Shown: positions 11,715 to 23,329, counted from the first letter of the stretch. The stretch is DNA of 64,000 nucleotides from Oncomelania hupensis (GCA_036898135.1 CM072513.1:17016009-17080008); one strand, 5' to 3'. The notes: generated by a model from the sequence alone, not told the origin. A program made the numbers and translations.

Positions 11715-13252
11715 TGTCATGAATTGGCTAGTATTAACTCTGCTTGTTGACTATTTAGCCATGTGTAGTCTTTGTACCAGTAGAGAGTCAGTAAATTACA
11801 CAGCAGACAGCACACTGCGAGCCTGAGCCACACACACAGCGCAGTGACGTCAGCACTTGAGTTTTGAATCGGACCGTTGGAACCAATGGGAGAGCTTAGG
11901 CAAAGCGGTTGGAGCCAGTTTGACTAGGTCCAAACCCCGCACATTTTTGGTCAGTTGGGAGGAATACACCGAAGTGTTAACAGCTAGAAAGCTGGCAGAG
12001 AAATCTCTACACACTTAGACCAGGAAGCAGGACTTAGAATCTTAGAATTCTATTTAGTCAACACGGGCCTGAACTTGTCAGACAGGTAAATGAACACCCT
12101 TCTGTTTCATCGTGATATATTTATATTATTGTTGAAATTATGTTTGTGGAATTTGCTATGCATAAATGTGAATTGTTAATCCGAATTTGCGTGACCACGT
12201 GGAAGAGCCTACCACGAGGCGAAACACGACCGGTTGCGCCGCCATGTTGTATCCCGTACGGAACCACTGTTGTTTAACTTATATGTATGTTTGCAGACCA
12301 GTGGCTGTACCACTGAATGTTTATAATATTAGTAATTCTGTATGTGTATAGTTAGCCACGATTGATATTTATGTATGTATAGGAATTTAGAGGGAGATTC
12401 CAGTGGAACCCGGAAGTAGCGGAATGTTCGTCGCTTATGTATAGAGATGTGGAGCTATCACTGAGGGCTACTTGGCTTTCAGTGAGACGCTCTGCACAAA
12501 CCGATTATTCAGGGTTGTGCAGAATTTCGTCTCTTATATTACAGACGAGCAGGCGAGCTATCCCGAGCTATCCCGAGCTATCCCGAGCTATCCTGTGAAC
12601 CCCACTCCACAGAAACAAGTTGGTTGAGGAGACTCGACCGCACAAGTCGGAAGGAGCTACCTTGAAAAACACCCTATCAGACCCCACAGCGTGGCAAGGG
12701 AACCCAACTACACAACGACACAGGTGGACCAGAAGCTACCTCACAGAAGGACTTCGACCGCACCACCCGCCAGTTAAGTGTGTTATCCCAAGTGCACTTA
12801 AACTGATCATAGCAGGACCACAGTAGTCCAACTCTTCATAAACTGTAAAAAGGACCACAGTAGTCCAAATCTACATGAGATATAAGAGCAAGTGCCCGAG
12901 GAAGAAATAACAGCTGCATAGACTATTAGCGATCGAACTATTAGCATCGAAAGAGACTTTTTAAGTTAGATTAGTACTTAGAGAATCTTGTATAGAGTAG
13001 AAGAAATAAATGTGTGATTTTAACTGTTATCAAAAGGCTGGACTACATATGATTCATAGCCGTGTGAAAGCTAGTGTGACAGTATTCTTTTACCAATTTT
13101 CTATCTATTTCTGTACCCCAACCTTAACACAGAACGAGCTAAACAAATAAATTTATTAAAGTAATTCATAGGGTGACTTACTAGCAGTTCCCACCGAATA
13201 AACGTGAGGGTCCATAATTCCATTGTGCAGAGCCCATAAACCCCACGTGACA
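11715..13252 (+). repeat. 3' LTR of the inner element
   Basis: It aligns with 5113-6650 at a constant offset of 6602, with no mismatch seen. Right after it come the duplicated ATTGA (13253-13257) and the resumed outer element. Confidence 0.94.
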
Positions 13253-13342
13253 ATTGATATACGCAATTAGGTCTCCCCCTGCTAAGTGTAAAGCTTCCCC
13301 TAATTCCTTGAAGCGCAATCTCAAGGCCACTGGGTCCGACAT
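13253..13342 (-). CDS. gag-pol: Detached N-terminal start of the outer Gag-Pol
   Basis: The ATG is at 13342-13340 on the minus strand, and about 30 codons follow before the insertion. They match the first codons of the inner copy at 7019 almost perfectly. The remainder continues at 5112. The count of coding bases on the two sides, minus the 5-bp duplication, is a multiple of three, so only the insertion breaks the frame. Confidence 0.88.
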
Positions 13343-13710
13343 TGCCAAACGTGTCTATGAACACCCTCTGAATCAAGTGGAATACCAAAACACTAGCAAT
13401 ATTGCAAGTCAATAAAAACAATGCAAAGACCATACAATTCGTAATCAATAATAGAATAAAACAAGAGTCAAATGGCATACAACAGTTATTTAAGCAAAAC
13501 CTGCAAAAGAACAATGCAACATACAGGCACAAAAATATTTGAAGCAAAAAAGTTTTTAACTAAAGAATAGTGCACCCAACTGATCAGTGTTATACCCTTA
13601 CACTATTCTAAGTTATTCTACTTCTACTGTTATCTAATTTTATTGTACTTAGGTCCGGTTATACCCAATTCCTATTATACACAGATCCTGGCTAGGCTCG
13701 CCAATTAAAG
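13343..13710 (-). other. Leader and primer-binding site of the outer element
   Basis: These 368 bp lie between the 5' LTR and Gag. The minus strand reads CTTTAAT then TGGCGAGCCTAGCC next to the LTR, as in the inner copy. A few single-base differences from 6651-7018 are visible. Confidence 0.75.
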
Positions 13711-15230
13711 TGTCACGTGGGGTTTATGGGCTCTGCACAATGGAATTATGGACCCTCACGTTTATTCGGTGGGAACTGCTAGTAAGTCACCCTATGAATT
13801 ACTTTAATAAATTTATTTGTTTAGATCGTTCTGTGTTAAGGTTGGGGTACAGAGATAGATAGAAAAATGGGAAGAGATTACAGTCACACTAGCTTTCACA
13901 CGGCTATGAATCATATGTAGTCCAGCCACTTGATAACAGTTAAAATCACACATTTATTTCTTCTACTCTATACAAGATTCTCTAAGTACTAATCTAACTT
14001 AAAAAGTCTCTTTCAATGCAAATAGTTCGATCGCTGATAGTCTAGGCAGCTGTTATATCTTCCTCGGGCACTTGCTATTATATTTCATGTAGATTTGGAC
14101 TACTGTGGTCCGTTTTACAGTTTCTGAAGAGTTGGACTACTGTGGTCCTGTTATGATCAGTTTAAGTGCACTTGGGAGAATACACTTAACTGGCGGGTGG
14201 TGCGTTCGAAGTCCATCTGTGAGGTAGCTTCTGGTACACCTTTGTCGTTGTGTAGTTGGGTTCCCTTGCCACGCTGTGGGGTCTGACAGGGTGTTTTTTC
14301 CGGGTAGCTCTTTCCGTCTTGTGTGGTAGAGGATACTCCGCCAACTTGTTTCTGTGGAGTGGGGTTCACAGGATAGCTCGGGATAGCTCGCCTGCTCGTC
14401 TGTAATATAAGAGACGAAATTCTGCACAACCCTGAATAATCGGTTTGTGCAGAGCGTCTCACTGAAAGCCAAGTAGCCCTCAGTGATAGCTCCACATCTC
14501 TATACATAAGCGACGAACATTCTGCTACTTCCGGGGTCCACTGGAATCTCAACTCTAAATTCCTATACATACATAAATATCAATCGTGTCTAACTATACA
14601 CATACAGAATTAATAATATTATAACCATTCAGTAATACAGCCACTGGTCTGCAAACGTACATATAAGTTAAACAACAGTGGTTCCGTACGGGATACAACA
14701 TGGCAGCGCAACCGGTCGTGTTTCGCCTCGTGCTCGGCTCTTCCACGTGGTACGGCAAATTCGGATTAACAATTCACATTTATGCATAGCAAATTCTTCA
14801 AACATAATTTCAACAATAATATAAATATATCACGATGAAACAGAAGGGTGTTCATTTACCTGTTTGACAAGTTCAGGCCCGTGATGACTTGAGAGAATTC
14901 TAAGATTCTAAGTCCTGCTTCCTGGTCTAAGTGTGGAGAGATTTCTCTGCCAGCTTTCTAGCTGTTAACACTTCGGTGTATTCCTCCCAACTGACCAAAG
15001 CTGTGTTAGGCTCGGACCCAGTCAAACTGGCTCGAACCGCTTTGCCTAAGCTCTCATTGGGTAAAACGGTCCGATTCAAAGCTCAAGTGCTGACTCACTG
15101 CGTAGCGTGGGTCGGGCTCGCGGTGTGTACTTTAATTGCTGCTGTGTACTATACTAACTCTCTTAATGTTACAATTACTACACAAGGCTAAATAGTCACT
15201 GGGCAGGGTAAAACTAGCCAATTCATGACA
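13711..15230 (-). repeat. 5' LTR of the outer element
   Basis: It spans 1,520 bp with ends TGTCA/TGACA. The first 530 bp (right end) pair with window positions 1-530. It has two 10-bp GAGCTATCCC units where the inner LTR has four. Confidence 0.93.
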
Positions 15231-16430
15231 ATCTTGACGATGTTAAACCCAAAAACTGTGAACCCAGAGCGTTGGATAAAAACTCCTGAATCCAGAGTGT
15301 ATGAAAAAAAACTCCCGCAAGTATACAATCAATATGGGTACCACATTTCTGCTACAGTTCACAAACATGAAGTTTAAAAAAACAACTATCTAAATTCGCA
15401 CAATAACAGTCTAATTACTCATATTCAATGAACATATACATTATAATAAACTACTGGAAAACTCAAACTTACTAAAGAGAGTCACAATTATGTCTCAAGA
15501 AAATCATTAATACCCAAGCATGAGTGAGCATGACTGAGTTAGATTAATATTATACAGACCTCCTATGCACAATACTAATATGCAGATAGTACAGCATATG
15601 AAGTCCCTGCCTTAGATCATTCACTCACAGAAACGCGCCATACCTTATTATTCATAACGGCTTCCTCTTCGAGTCTGCGGGCGCTGGACAGGTAAACAGG
15701 GGGAACGAGATGGTAGGCCATTCAAACGTGCTCCCACCTGATTTTTCACTTGAAGCAAAGTGGTGAGACGAGGGAGGCTAAAATAAAATTTTTAAAAGGC
15801 GGTTCATGACGTCGTAAGGCAGCGAGCTGCTGAGCGGCTTGGGTTCCATCCTGGCTGGGAAGTGAAGACTGCTGGTGACTGACTGTCGCGACCTTCACTA
15901 TAGTATAATATCGATCGTGTAGTCTTTCGATGCAGAAGTGAATTTATTCTGCTCAGGACAGACCTTGAACTTTGACTTTTTGGTAAAAAATTAAAATAGT
16001 GCAAGAATAGAATAGAATATGAACGGCCTAGTCTTATACTACTGATGTGATGTGACGTGACGTGACGCAACAACGCAACGCAACAAAACTATACCAACCC
16101 ATACCATACCATAACATAACATAACATACCATACCACACCTTAACATAAAATAACAAAACATAACATAATCCACTAACATTAGGACAATACAAAATAACA
16201 GTAAGACACGGAGTATTATTATCTTGCCTTCACTATGAAAGCGAAAAAGACAATTATTTTACATGACAGGTTAAGAGATCTGCTGAACAATATACAAATG
16301 TACAATAATTGGAATAATAATTATTATTGGTCTTGACCCAGAAGAAATCTATAAATATAAACAAGTTTCCCGTTTCTCCCTAAGTTTTTTCCTTCCTAAA
16401 AGCCTAAATTGTTTGTTTTCTTTTTAAATT
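15231..16430. other. AT-rich flank without recognisable gene
   Basis: This is host sequence to the right of the outer retrotransposon. I find no convincing exon. A run of ATAACATACC-like short repeats lies at about 16085-16170, and TGACG repeats lie near 16050. Confidence 0.5.
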
Positions 16431-16745
16431 GGGGGTACACTTTATTGTCCCTTTTTTATCGGGAAATTATGGGTCGCCTTCCCTGGGGAAGGCGTAGTCG
16501 CAACCTGAGGCGGCACCAAACCCAACCTATCTATTAGGTATGTTTTTTAAATATTTTGTTGGTGGAGAAAACCGGAGTATCCGGAGAAAACTCCCGAGAC
16601 GTTGCCCCTTTCGAAAGTAACTAATATTCCGAAAAACATAACGCCCAATCGCAGGATTGATCTCACACCTGTCAGGCGCCACTGGTTTCTAGCCTGTGGA
16701 CAAGGCAAGTTAGTCCCGCTTTAGACCACATGTCCACCATCTCTA
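16430..16745 (-). repeat. SINE, family A (tRNA-like head, degraded)
   Basis: It shares its body with 24400-24604 and, reversed, with 57088-57305: the 'gacaaggcaagttagtcccg' stretch, the 'caggcgcca' stretch and the 'cggagaaaactcccgagac' stretch. The best copy (57088, plus strand) starts with an A-box-like TGGCCAAGTGGGC and a B-box-like GGGTTCGAGCC, so the family is tRNA-derived. In this copy the head end is decayed. Confidence 0.75.
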
Positions 16746-16763
16746 TCCTTTTTGGAAATAAAA

Positions 16764-16766
<3 letters not shown>

Positions 16767-16839
<73 letters not shown>

Positions 16840-16840
16840 T
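16767..16840. repeat. (TTA)n microsatellite
   Basis: About 24 units of ATT/TTA. It abuts the SINE that follows and probably started as its A/T-rich tail. Confidence 0.95.
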
Positions 16841-17262
16841 ATAGCGCACTTTTCTCCCCATACTTGACCAGATCAACTCTTGGCGCTGGCCGATACAGGA
16901 TCTAACTCAAACCGCCCGAAAAGCCCACCCGCAGCCTTTGGGCGCATGGTCTGACGCCCGGACAACTGAGCACAATCCTGGCCAGCCAGGGATGGGGGGA
17001 AAGGACCAAGTGCATGCTGGGTGTGTTCTTGTTACCGGCACTCACCCGTCTAGGACATGAGCGTCAGGATCTTTAAAGTCCGTTATGATGGAATGTATGC
17101 GACTCACAAACTATACCTCGGTTTATACTCTCATCCGAAGGAGTAGGAAACGGGAGTAAAGTGTCTTTCCCAGGAACACAACACAATGTCCCGGACAGGG
17201 CTCGAACCCGGGACCTTCAGATCCGCAAGCCAAAGTACTACCATTAGACCACCGTGCCAATC
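16841..17262 (-). repeat. SINE, family B with tRNA-like head
   Basis: The tRNA-like head sits at 17188-17258 on the minus strand, with A box TGGTCTAATGGTAG and B box GGGTTCGAGCCC. The body runs leftward and ends at the (TTA)n tail. Its body recurs at 18295-18405 plus 20010-20165, at 45866-46180 and in part at 49393-49482. Shared landmarks are 'gcgctggccgatacaggat' and 'cactcacccgtctaggacat'. Confidence 0.82.
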
Positions 17263-17410
17263 GGAATCGGAATCCCTAGTTAAAAATGGCGGGAGGAAAT
17301 TTGGAACCAAACCGACTGAACAACCATGTACAACTCTGCCAACATGGCAATATGTTCCGTTTGGAAAACTGATGGGTCACAGGCGATAGGGCATCTTGGC
17401 AATGCGTTCC

Positions 17411-17412
<2 letters not shown>

Positions 17413-17469
<57 letters not shown>

Positions 17470-17580
17470 AGAGGAGAGTAGAGAGAGAGAGAGAGCTGTG
17501 TATAGATATGCATGTGTATGTTTCATGCGTGAGTGTGTGTGTGGGGGGGGGGAGGGAGAGAGAGGAGAGGGAGTAAGCAA
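17413..17580. repeat. (GA)n microsatellite and purine-rich stretch
   Basis: A pure GA run lies at about 17413-17462, followed by GGGA-rich sequence. Open frames across it are artefacts of the repeat. Confidence 0.9.
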
Positions 17581-17728
17581 CAGGTAAATATTATAACACT
17601 AGTGAGAGGTGATAGACTTGGAGCCAGAGAGCCAGATAGAGGAGGTATTGGGGTAGGAAGGGGTGTGGGGAAGGTTGGAAGGGTGAGGTAAAGTAACCAC
17701 TAAGCAAGAATCTCCACAAATACCAAGG

Positions 17729-17732
<4 letters not shown>

Positions 17733-17767
<35 letters not shown>

Positions 17768-17808
17768 TGTAGTAGTAGTAGTAGTAGTAGTAGTAGTTGT
17801 AGTAAGCT
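17733..17808. repeat. (AGT)n microsatellite
   Basis: About 25 trinucleotide units with two TTG interruptions. Confidence 0.93.
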
Positions 17809-17860
17809 ATAGGCCTACATGGTACTTAGTCTTAAGAGCAGCGGATTGCATTTTAAAACT

Positions 17861-18290
17861 CTGATTGTTGGATTCATGGTGCGATTCTGGGATTCAACGC
17901 ATGTAGTCATTGGATTCATAGTGCGATTCTGGGATTTAACGCATGTAGTCATTGGATTCATAGTGCGATTCTGTGATTCAACGCATGTAGTCATTGGATT
18001 CATATTTCGATTCTGGGATTCAACGCATCTAATTATTGGATTCATAGTGCGATTCTGGGATTCAACGCATGTAATCATTGGATTCATAGTGCGATTCTGG
18101 GATTCAACGCATGTTGTCATTGGATTCATAGTGCGATTCTGGGATTCAACGCATGTTGTCATTGGATTCATAGTGCGATTCTGGGATTCAACGCATATTG
18201 TCATTGGATTCATAGTGCGATTCTGGGATTCAAGGCATATTGTCATTGGATTCATAGTGCGATTCTGGGATTCAACGCATGTAGTCATGG
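17861..18290. repeat. 42-bp minisatellite
   Basis: About ten units with the core GATTCTGGGATTCAACGCAT. The unit length is divisible by three, so long open frames appear on both strands. They carry no sign of being genes. Confidence 0.93.
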
Positions 18291-18294
18291 GTTC

Positions 18295-20165
18295 GAATCG
18301 TTATAGAGCGCTTCTCCAGCACAGGAGCCGCTCAAGGCGCTGACCGATACAAAGATCTAATCCGCCCGATGCACTCACTTGCTGCCGTTAGCGCCTCGTC
18401 CGACATCCCATGCAGACAACTGAGCACAATCATCAACGTCCGACATCCCATGCAGACAACTGAGCACAATCATCAACGTCCGACATCCCATGCAGACAAC
18501 TGAGCACAATCATCAACGACATCCCATGCAGACAACTGAGCACAATCATGAACGACACCCCATGCAGACAACTGAGCACAATCATGAACGACATCCCATG
18601 CAGACAACTGAGCACAATCATGAACGTCCGACACCCATGCAGACAACTGAGCACAATCATGAACGACATCCCATGCAGACAACTGAGCACAATCATGAAC
18701 GACATCCCATGCAGACAACTGAGCACAATCATGAACGACATCCCATGCAGACAACTGAGCACAATCATGAACGACATCCCATGCAGACAACTGAGCACAA
18801 TCATGAACGACATCCCATGCAGACAACTGAGCACAATCATGAACGACATCCCATGCAGACAACTGAGCACAATCATGAACGACATCCCATGCAGACAACT
18901 GAGCACAATCATGAACGACATCCCATGCAGACAACTGAGCACAATCATGAACGACATCCCATGCAGACAACTGAGCACAATCATCAACGTCCGACATCCC
19001 ATGCAGACAACTGAGCACAATCATCAACGACATCCCATGCAGACAACTGAACACAATCATGAACGACACCCCATGCAGACAACTGAGCACAATCATCAAC
19101 TTCTGACATCCCATGCAGACAACTGAGCACAATCATAAACGACATCCCATGCAGACAACTGAACACAATTATGAACGACATCCCATGCAGACAACTTAGC
19201 ACAATCATCAACGTCTGACATCCCATGCAGACAACTGAGCACAATCATAAATGACATCCCATGCAGACAACTGAGCACAATCATCCACGTCCGACATCCC
19301 ATGCAGACAACTGAGCACAATCATGAACGTCCGACATCCCATACAGACAACTGAGCACAATCATGAACGACATCCCATGCAGACTACTGAGCACAATCAT
19401 CAACGTCCGACATCCCATGCAGACTACTGAGCACAATCATCAACGACATCCCATGCAGACTACTGAGCACAATCATCAACGACATCCCATGCAGACAACT
19501 GAGCACAATCATCAACGTCCGACATCCCATGCAGACAACTGAGCACAATCATGAACGACATCCCATGCAGACAACTGAGCACAATCATCAACGACATCCC
19601 ATGCAGACAACTGAGCACAATCATCCACGTCCGACATCCCATGCAGACAACTGAGCACAATCATCAACGTCCGACATCCCATGCAGACAACTGAGCACAA
19701 TCATGAATGACATCCCATGCAGACAACTGAGCACAATCATCAACGTCCGACATCCCATGCAGACAACTGAGCACAATCATGAATGACATCCCATGCAGAC
19801 AACTAAGCACAATCATCAACGTCCGACATCCCATGCAGACAACTGAGCACAATCATGAACGACATCCCATGCAGACAACTGAGCACAATCATCAACGTCC
19901 GACATCCCATGCAGACAACTGAGCACAATCATGAACGACATCCCATGCAGACAACTGAGCACAATCATGAACGACATCCCATGCGGACAACTAAGCATAA
20001 TCATCAACGACCGTGGAAGGGGATAAAGGATCTAGTGCGTGCTGGGTGTATTTGTGTAACTGGCACTCACCCGTCTAGGACATGAGCATCAGGATCTTTA
20101 AAGTTCGTGCGATGAAAGGCGTGCGAGCACAGACTAGACCTCGGTTTATACTCTCATCCGAAGGA
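18295..20165 (-). repeat. SINE family B copy split by a satellite expansion
   Basis: The left part of the SINE body is at 18295-18405 and the right part at about 20010-20165 ('ctggcactcacccgtctagg', 'tactctcatccgaagga'). Between them lies a tandem array whose unit resembles the SINE's own internal segment at 16945-16985 in the other copy. The SINE thus seems to have been blown up from within, not interrupted by foreign DNA. Confidence 0.8.
18405..20010. repeat. 36/40-bp satellite array, about 42 units
   Basis: The core reads CAGACAACTGAGCACAATCA. Units are 36 bp, or 40 bp when a TCCG follows AACG. The two lengths alternate irregularly, with the densest pure 36-bp run at about 18660-18990. 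Long open frames on both strands follow from the unit length being divisible by three, and I do not call them genes. Confidence 0.95.
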
Positions 20166-20687
20166 CTGCTAAAGGTGTGTCGCTTGAAGTCCGCTGCCGA
20201 TTGCTATTTAACATACTCTTAACAGTTTTCTATGACCCCACTCCACCCTACCCATCATCCTCTACCCTCCCCCTACTGCTCCTTCCTCTGACCCAAGTTT
20301 CCGGTCACCGCAACCAAAAAGACTGGGAAAGTTGGAAGCGCGCCAACTATGAAACACGGAAACCCCTGTGCCAAGGATGACCTCGATGCTGCCGTGAGAG
20401 TGTGCAGGCTTGAAGCGTGCATCGATACAAAACAGTGCTGTAAGTAAATCACGCCTCTCTGCAGTTTATGGACTAGGTTAGGCGTTCATTTAAAGTGCGA
20501 CGATTAGTCACCCAAAGCTGTCTGAAATCTAGACCATTCTCCGCACGAAAGCACCGCAGCTGCAACTCAACGCCGTTAATTTGGACGGAATCAAAGATCC
20601 ATATACTAATCAAGCCCTCTTCCTGACATACCAAACAATGCCCCCTGATACCACTCAACGCCACTCACCCTATGCCACACCCCAACC
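20166..20687. other. Unassigned sequence
   Basis: I recognise no gene or repeat. A 63-codon minus-strand frame (20473-20664) has no feature to support it. Confidence 0.4.
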
Positions 20688-20785
20688 CACAGGCGCTTGA
20701 ATCTGGACACGCGAACGTCTATATGAGGCGTCTTCAGTCTCTTCTATGTATTTGCGTCATACTCGTCCAGAAACAAGCGCCTGTG
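20688..20785. mobile_element. 98-bp MITE with CACAGGCGCTTG inverted ends
   Basis: The left end CACAGGCGCTTG (20688) and right end CAAGCGCCTGTG (20785) are perfect inverted repeats. The match continues inward through ATCTGGAC versus GTCCAGA. The same ends bound the larger element at 23883-25064. The target duplication is not clear. Confidence 0.7.
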
Positions 20786-21655
20786 CCTCAACAATCCCAG
20801 TAATCAGGCTTTATTCCTAATCACACCGACTAGGTTTTCTTGCCTAGGCTGATTGATGTAGATCACACAGGGCCGATAAGATTGCCAATGTCAAAGTTCA
20901 AAGTTTCACACTGCGTAGCTAACAATAGCCGAGGCTTACGGTTGCCAGTTGTGCCTCGCTGCTAAAGAGTGGTGCTCGGTCAGTCTCAACTGCGCTGTGT
21001 GATTCAGGTCGACTTAGGAGGGCAGGTCGGATGTGCCATTATCCAACTACGAGTTCAACGATGAGTTGTCTACAGTGTAGCAAAGACACTCTAATATAGT
21101 CGACGAGTTAATCTCCAACAGACCCTGTCTCACACGCATTCGGCAACAGTAGGCTACAGCATTTTCGCTCAGGATATGGATGCAAATTATTTCGATGTGA
21201 CTGTGATTTTTTTTTTCACCATCGTCTAATTGCCATCTCCCTGCCCTTACAACTATTGCGTGCTAGATGCGTGTTTGTTGCATATGCTACGAGTGTCTGT
21301 AAAACGATAGCGTGCCTGTTGATAGAGATCGACGCGCTTTGAGTCTGACTGGTGATTTGGGGGGGGGGGGGGGAAGCTCCTAAACACAATCTAGTATTAT
21401 TAAATGAAATGAAGCGTTATTGCATAGCGCACTTAGCACCTCAAAGACCTGCTTGAAATTCTGGTCCAAGCCAAATTCTAGGTAAAATTTCCGTCCCCTA
21501 ACACCTGGGCGTATGGGGGGCCAAGTTCTAACTCAAACCGACCAAGACACCACCTTGCAGCATCAAGCGCACTGTCAAACGCCACGAACCACTGAGTCAC
21601 CCTGAACCACTGGCCCTGAGCACCTAACCTCTTCTCACCAAATATATATATATGT
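20786..21655. other. Unassigned sequence with a G homopolymer
   Basis: No gene is recognised. There is a poly-G run at about 21358-21373 and a short TA-rich run near 21643. Confidence 0.4.
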
Positions 21656-21656
21656 A

Positions 21657-22670
21657 TTATCACAAGTATATCAACTAACAAGTTAGTATATCGTATTGCC
21701 CCCAGTCGACGTGTGGTGGTCCCGTTGCCCTTGGTTTTAGCCACAAGCTGAGACGGGGGTATCCCAAACCTAAAAATAGAATAGAGAATTGTGGGAAATC
21801 TGTTCAAGGGAAGTAACTGATAACTAGCTACGGTTGCAGTCATGGTCGCCATTTCTCGTGAAGATGTGCTGGCTGAAATTAAACAAAAGTTGGGAGAGGA
21901 ACTGCATATTTCTGGTAGTGAACAAAGGCTTTGCTCAATTATCGAAGGAGAACACGATGGATTTATAGAAACATGCACACATGTATGTGAGCTCAGTGCA
22001 GGCGATCGTGAGTCTCAGTCATTGATTCAGCTGCTCAGATCGCTTCGATGTGATGGTTCATTTATCGCTTGAATCACACTGTATAATGCACATGCAAGTT
22101 CTGTCAAAGATATGATGATTTGAGCATATGTTCGATTCCGTACCGATTGGAAGGTGGGGTGGAAAAATTCAATCATGGTGATGATCAATCCTATTTTGCA
22201 ATGGTGGTTAGGCCTACTTTATTGTGTATGGTCACTGGTACTTACCTTTTGTAGTTTGTGTGCTTTTTGTTCTGTCGGCCTTGAGTGTTTGCGTCACCTT
22301 GGCTCGTTGTACTTTGTTGTGGTCTCGCTCTCTTTTGATTTTTGAAAGCAAATTCAAATTGCATTGTTATCCAGCAGCATGCGAGGTCAAATTAGACGAA
22401 TTCAGATCTAACCAATCTTCTTGTGACGCCATTTTGCGTGTGTCTCGTGTGCCATGCACCAATCGCGAAGAGTCCTGCCGACGTCATTTCAGAAAAGGAT
22501 TTCCCTACCCATAATTCCCCTGGGTTTTGAAGTTTCTAAAAAAATTATTTTAGGCCGACGACGCTCTATGGAGCGCAGAGCATGTAAAGGGAAGCAACCG
22601 GTTGTACGCGCACGTCGACAGAGACATAGAAGGGAGATACTAACTTGTTAGTTGATATACTTGTGGTATT
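21657..22670. mobile_element. TIR element of about 1 kb carrying a short exon-like ORF
   Basis: The inner left end (about 21662) reads ACAAGTATATCAACTAACAA and its reverse complement lies at about 22646-22669. TATTA flanks both sides and may be the target duplication. Similarity of the two arms goes on patchily past GTCGACGTG. The size, inverted ends and single leftover ORF suggest a non-autonomous DNA transposon. I cannot name the superfamily. Confidence 0.65.
21842..22072 (+). CDS. Exon-like ORF in the TIR element, unknown function
   Basis: The 76-codon frame starts ATGGTCGCCATTTC. Its first ~45 codons look protein-like (a mixed-charge helical stretch beginning MVAISREDVLAEI). A possible splice donor, GTATGT, follows at about 21981, after which the frame loses character. 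It may be the first exon of a transposase or a captured host exon. I do not recognise the family. Confidence 0.35.
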   Translation: MVAISREDVLAEIKQKLGEELHISGSEQRLCSIIEGEHDGFIETCTHVCELSAGDRESQSLIQLLRSLRCDGSFIA

Positions 22671-22860
22671 ATGTACCCTACTCCTATAAAAATGCAGAAA
22701 ATCTACCTGGATGAACTAACTCTAACTGTGTGCCTGTTTGAGTTTCGACAGAATGACCTATAATGTTATTTTATCATTCAGGTCGAGTAAGCCGACCGAC
22801 TCGTGTTTGAAAAAAACCTTGATACCTGATTTGCACCTGTTGTGCACTCCAACATCAAAA

Positions 22861-22886
22861 AGAGAGAGAGAGAGAGAGGAGAGATC

Positions 22887-22952
<66 letters not shown>

Positions 22953-22956
22953 GGAC

Positions 22957-22991
<35 letters not shown>

Positions 22992-22998
22992 CAGAGAC

Positions 22999-23067
<69 letters not shown>
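22861..23067. repeat. (GA)n microsatellite
   Basis: About 200 bp of GA with scattered C and A interruptions. All open frames here are repeat artefacts. Confidence 0.95.
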
Positions 23068-23070
<3 letters not shown>

Positions 23071-23225
23071 ACGAACGAACGAACTTTGAGGTTTATCGTC
23101 TATACCACCATTGGCGATATGGCAGACGGGGATAACCATCCCAGGGAACAAGGGGTGGGGATGTAAATCAACACTGAACCACAACAGCAATCATACTGCT
23201 ACAATGGACAGTGAAACATGGCCAC

Positions 23226-23322
23226 TTTTTTTTTTCCTCTTTTATTTCGCCCACCACTGGATTCGAACCCAGGTCATCGGTGTGCCAGGCGGACGCTCTA
23301 CCCCTTCAGCTACGGCGGTTGG
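23226..23322 (-). repeat. tRNA-derived short repeat or tRNA pseudogene
   Basis: On the minus strand, TAGCTGAAGGGGTAGAGC (A box) and GGGTTCGAATCC (B box) are spaced as in a tRNA, but the anticodon stem does not pair. An A-rich tail follows (the T run at 23226-23247 on the plus strand), so a SINE is likelier than a gene. Confidence 0.6.
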
Positions 23323-23329
23323 GTTAGAA

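Larger units (their letters stand above)
5113..13252 (+). mobile_element. Inner complete Gmr1-like LTR retrotransposon nested in the outer copy
   Basis: The 8,140-bp element has two 1,538-bp LTRs (5113-6650, 11715-13252) in which I see no mismatch, ends TGTCA...TGACA, a primer site, Gag-Pol and a polypurine tract. It is flanked by ATTGA on both sides. It lies in the opposite orientation to its host element. Identical LTRs mean a very recent insertion. Its Gag-Pol frame carries a one-base break near 7387, so this copy may itself be defective even though its transposition machinery was evidently supplied recently. Confidence 0.95.
1..15230 (-). mobile_element. Outer Ty3/gypsy-type LTR retrotransposon (Gmr1-like domain order), interrupted by a second copy
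   Basis: The element reads right to left: 5' LTR 13711-15230, leader 13343-13710, Gag-Pol start 13342, the rest of Gag-Pol 5112-698, then a 3' LTR whose inner 530 bp (1-530) lie in the window. Its body is split by an insertion at 5113-13252. The two LTRs differ at only two of the 530 comparable positions (5 and 47), so it inserted fairly recently. The LTR ends are TGTCA...TGACA. Host flank begins at 15231. The left target duplication is outside the window, so the duplication cannot be confirmed. Confidence 0.93.

Noticed and set aside
18405..20010. CRISPR-like look of regularly spaced repeats
   Set aside because: The units are contiguous, without unique spacers, and the genome is animal.
18433..20085. 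Long repetitive ORFs on both strands
   Set aside because: The satellite unit is divisible by three and lacks stops. There is no start context, splice site or composition of a gene.
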